7,119 nt of DNA from Candidatus Zixiibacteriota bacterium (lineage in GTDB: Bacteria; Zixibacteria; MSB-5A5; GN15; JACZUZ01). Shown piece after piece: positions 6,143-7,119 of the stretch. The DNA lies in assembly GCA_022563625.1 (NCBI GenBank), contig JADFNA010000079.1, forward strand, positions 1 to 7,119. The letters are read 5' to 3'. The position numbers were made by a program, and so were the translations under genes. Positions within the stretch are counted from its first letter, which is position 1; every line of letters starts with the position of its first letter. The notes beneath the pieces are model-generated. The model ran no database searches. It saw nothing but the letters and a program-made list of their open reading frames with translations, and had not been told where the DNA came from.

Positions 6143-7003
6143 CTAGTTTTTCTTTTTTGCTTCACGGCAAGCATCTTCAGTCTCCTGAAAACCGGGCCGC
6201 AGGTCGCCGGGAATTGAGCGTCTGGCAAACTCCACTGCGATGACCGGCGGGAACCCCTTGTAGAAGCCGAGCATACCTTGTTTCATCACTCTGAAGTACT
6301 CGAAATCAGCTTCGTTTCTGTTCTCGATGTTTACACCGATTGGCGCAACTACTCCGTAGGCCAGCAGAATCCCCAGGAACGTTCCTACCAGAGCGGCGGC
6401 GACCTTCATGCCGATTTCAGCCGCCGGGCCTCCAATCGATCCCATAGTGATAACCACACCCAGGACCGCCGCAACGATTCCCAGACCCGGGAGGGCGTCG
6501 GCGATTCGCGCCAGAGCGGCCGCTGGTTGGCTGGCCTCTTTATGGTGAACTTCCAAATCTTTGTCCATCAAATCTTCGAGGTCATAAGCCGGAACACCGC
6601 CCATGATTATGACCTTCATCGTATCAGACATGAAACTAAGCGCATGGTGGTTTTTCATGAACTTTGGATAGCGCTTGAGAATTGCGCTGCTGTCCGGGTT
6701 CTCGAAATGCGACTCAAGGCCCATCAGCCCGCTCTGTTTGGAGAGTACGAAGAATTCATACATCATGACCAGCAATTCATTGAAATCCTGCCGCGAAGGT
6801 CCTGATCCGAGCATTCCAATGAGCTGGCTAATCAGCCTTTTGATTACGGCAAGCGGGTTGGCGACTAACAAAATACCGATCGCGGCGCCACCGATGATGA
6901 GGTATTCGCTCGGCTGATAGAGCACCAGGAGTTGTCCATGATGCATAATATAACCTCCAATCACGGAGGCAAATACGATGATAACTCCGACTATGGCGAA
7001 CAT
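6143..7003 (-). CDS. motA: Flagellar motor stator protein MotA
   Basis: MotA is the five-copy ring subunit of the stator that turns against the rotor protein FliG when ions pass. The 286-residue protein is near the usual length for the E. coli-type family. It has membrane helices at about 2-20, 33-50, 168-189 and 199-221 and a large cytoplasmic loop at 51-167. Channel prolines are present as Pro172 (ADALPGLGIV) and Pro221 (GVVAPIGVNIE), equivalent to E. coli Pro173 and Pro222. In the FliG-contacting loop, Glu97 matches E. coli Glu98, while Lys89 stands where E. coli has Arg90, which keeps the charge. The C-terminus is basic (EAKKKN). The ATG at 7003 has AAAGG about eight bases upstream and AGGA closer in. 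It is the first gene of a motA-motB pair, with a sigma-28-like promoter candidate upstream. Confidence 0.96.
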   Translation of the reverse strand: MFAIVGVIIVFASVIGGYIMHHGQLLVLYQPSEYLIIGGAAIGILLVANPLAVIKRLISQLIGMLGSGPSRQDFNELLVMMYEFFVLSKQSGLMGLESHFENPDSSAILKRYPKFMKNHHALSFMSDTMKVIIMGGVPAYDLEDLMDKDLEVHHKEASQPAAALARIADALPGLGIVAAVLGVVITMGSIGGPAAEIGMKVAAALVGTFLGILLAYGVVAPIGVNIENRNEADFEYFRVMKQGMLGFYKGFPPVIAVEFARRSIPGDLRPGFQETEDACREAKKKN

Positions 7004-7091
7004 ATTCCTGACCTTTAGCGTGTAACTGATCAGCTTGCAGAGCCAAAACCGGTGTGTCCGAGCTTCTCTGCAAATTACTTTCTCTGGCGAT

Positions 7092-7119
7092 ATATCGGCG
7101 GAATCAGGAATCTACTGTA
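7092..7119 (-). promoter_or_regulatory. Sigma-28 (FliA-type) promoter candidate for motAB
   Basis: On the minus strand, TACAGTAG (7112-7119), a 12-base spacer and GCCGATAT (7092-7099) resemble the flagellar class 3 consensus TAAAGTTT-N11-GCCGATAA. They match 5 of 8 and 7 of 8 positions, with the spacer one base longer. In enterobacteria motAB is transcribed by sigma-28, so the context fits. The element would give a leader of roughly 80 bases before motA. It touches the window edge, so further upstream context is unseen. A 10-bp palindrome, CGATATATCG (7088-7097), overlaps the -10. Confidence 0.35.

Noticed and set aside
6278..6805. 175-codon open frame on the plus strand opposite motA
   Set aside because: It is antisense to a strongly conserved MotA and has no recognisable domain, so it is a shadow frame.

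Overview
The window reads as chromosome of a motile, diderm (Gram-negative-type) bacterium. It holds four confidently identified protein genes. The evidence for the cell type is a proton-type MotA/MotB stator pair whose MotB carries an OmpA-like peptidoglycan-binding domain, plus a large secreted protease with a classical signal peptide. The protease ends in a cysteine-flanked two-repeat dockerin (a CC pair, then a GDxNxDGxVNxxD loop). Tails of this style are, from general knowledge, common in FCB-group candidate phyla such as Zixibacteria. That placement is an inference and was not tested. No transposase, tRNA, rRNA, CRISPR array or phage gene was seen.

Layout, left to right. (1) 2-850, plus strand: purU, formyltetrahydrofolate deformylase, cut at its 5' end by the window edge. 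(2) 851-1008: a short convergent gap with a small hairpin at its right end. (3) 1009-1914, minus strand: an EamA/DMT-family ten-helix transporter. A possible 11-codon leader ORF with a strong ribosome binding site lies just upstream of it. (4) 1970-2602: about 630 bases with no convincing gene. This divergent region carries a candidate promoter in each direction, a 12-bp perfect palindrome and a G/C-rich, hairpin-forming stretch that may be a structured leader of the next gene. (5) 2603-5002, plus strand: a 799-residue secreted subtilisin-like (S8) protease with a propeptide, a catalytic domain containing an acidic calcium-type insert, a PKD domain, a cohesin-like domain and a dockerin. (6) 5065-5105: a strong stem-loop between convergent genes that probably terminates both. 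(7) 5156-6088 and 6143-7003, minus strand: motB and motA, transcribed motA then motB as an operon. A sigma-28-like (flagellar) promoter candidate sits at the extreme right edge.

How the genes relate. motA and motB form one unit, the stator that couples ion flow to flagellar rotation. The other three genes are singletons separated by strand switches or long gaps: one-carbon/purine metabolism, small-molecule export and extracellular proteolysis. They show no shared pathway. The points most worth a second look are the unusual protease architecture (cohesin-like plus dockerin on one chain), the long structured leader in front of it, the leader ORF before the transporter and the flagellar-type promoter candidate before motA. 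I did not find a clear previously undescribed multi-gene system here.
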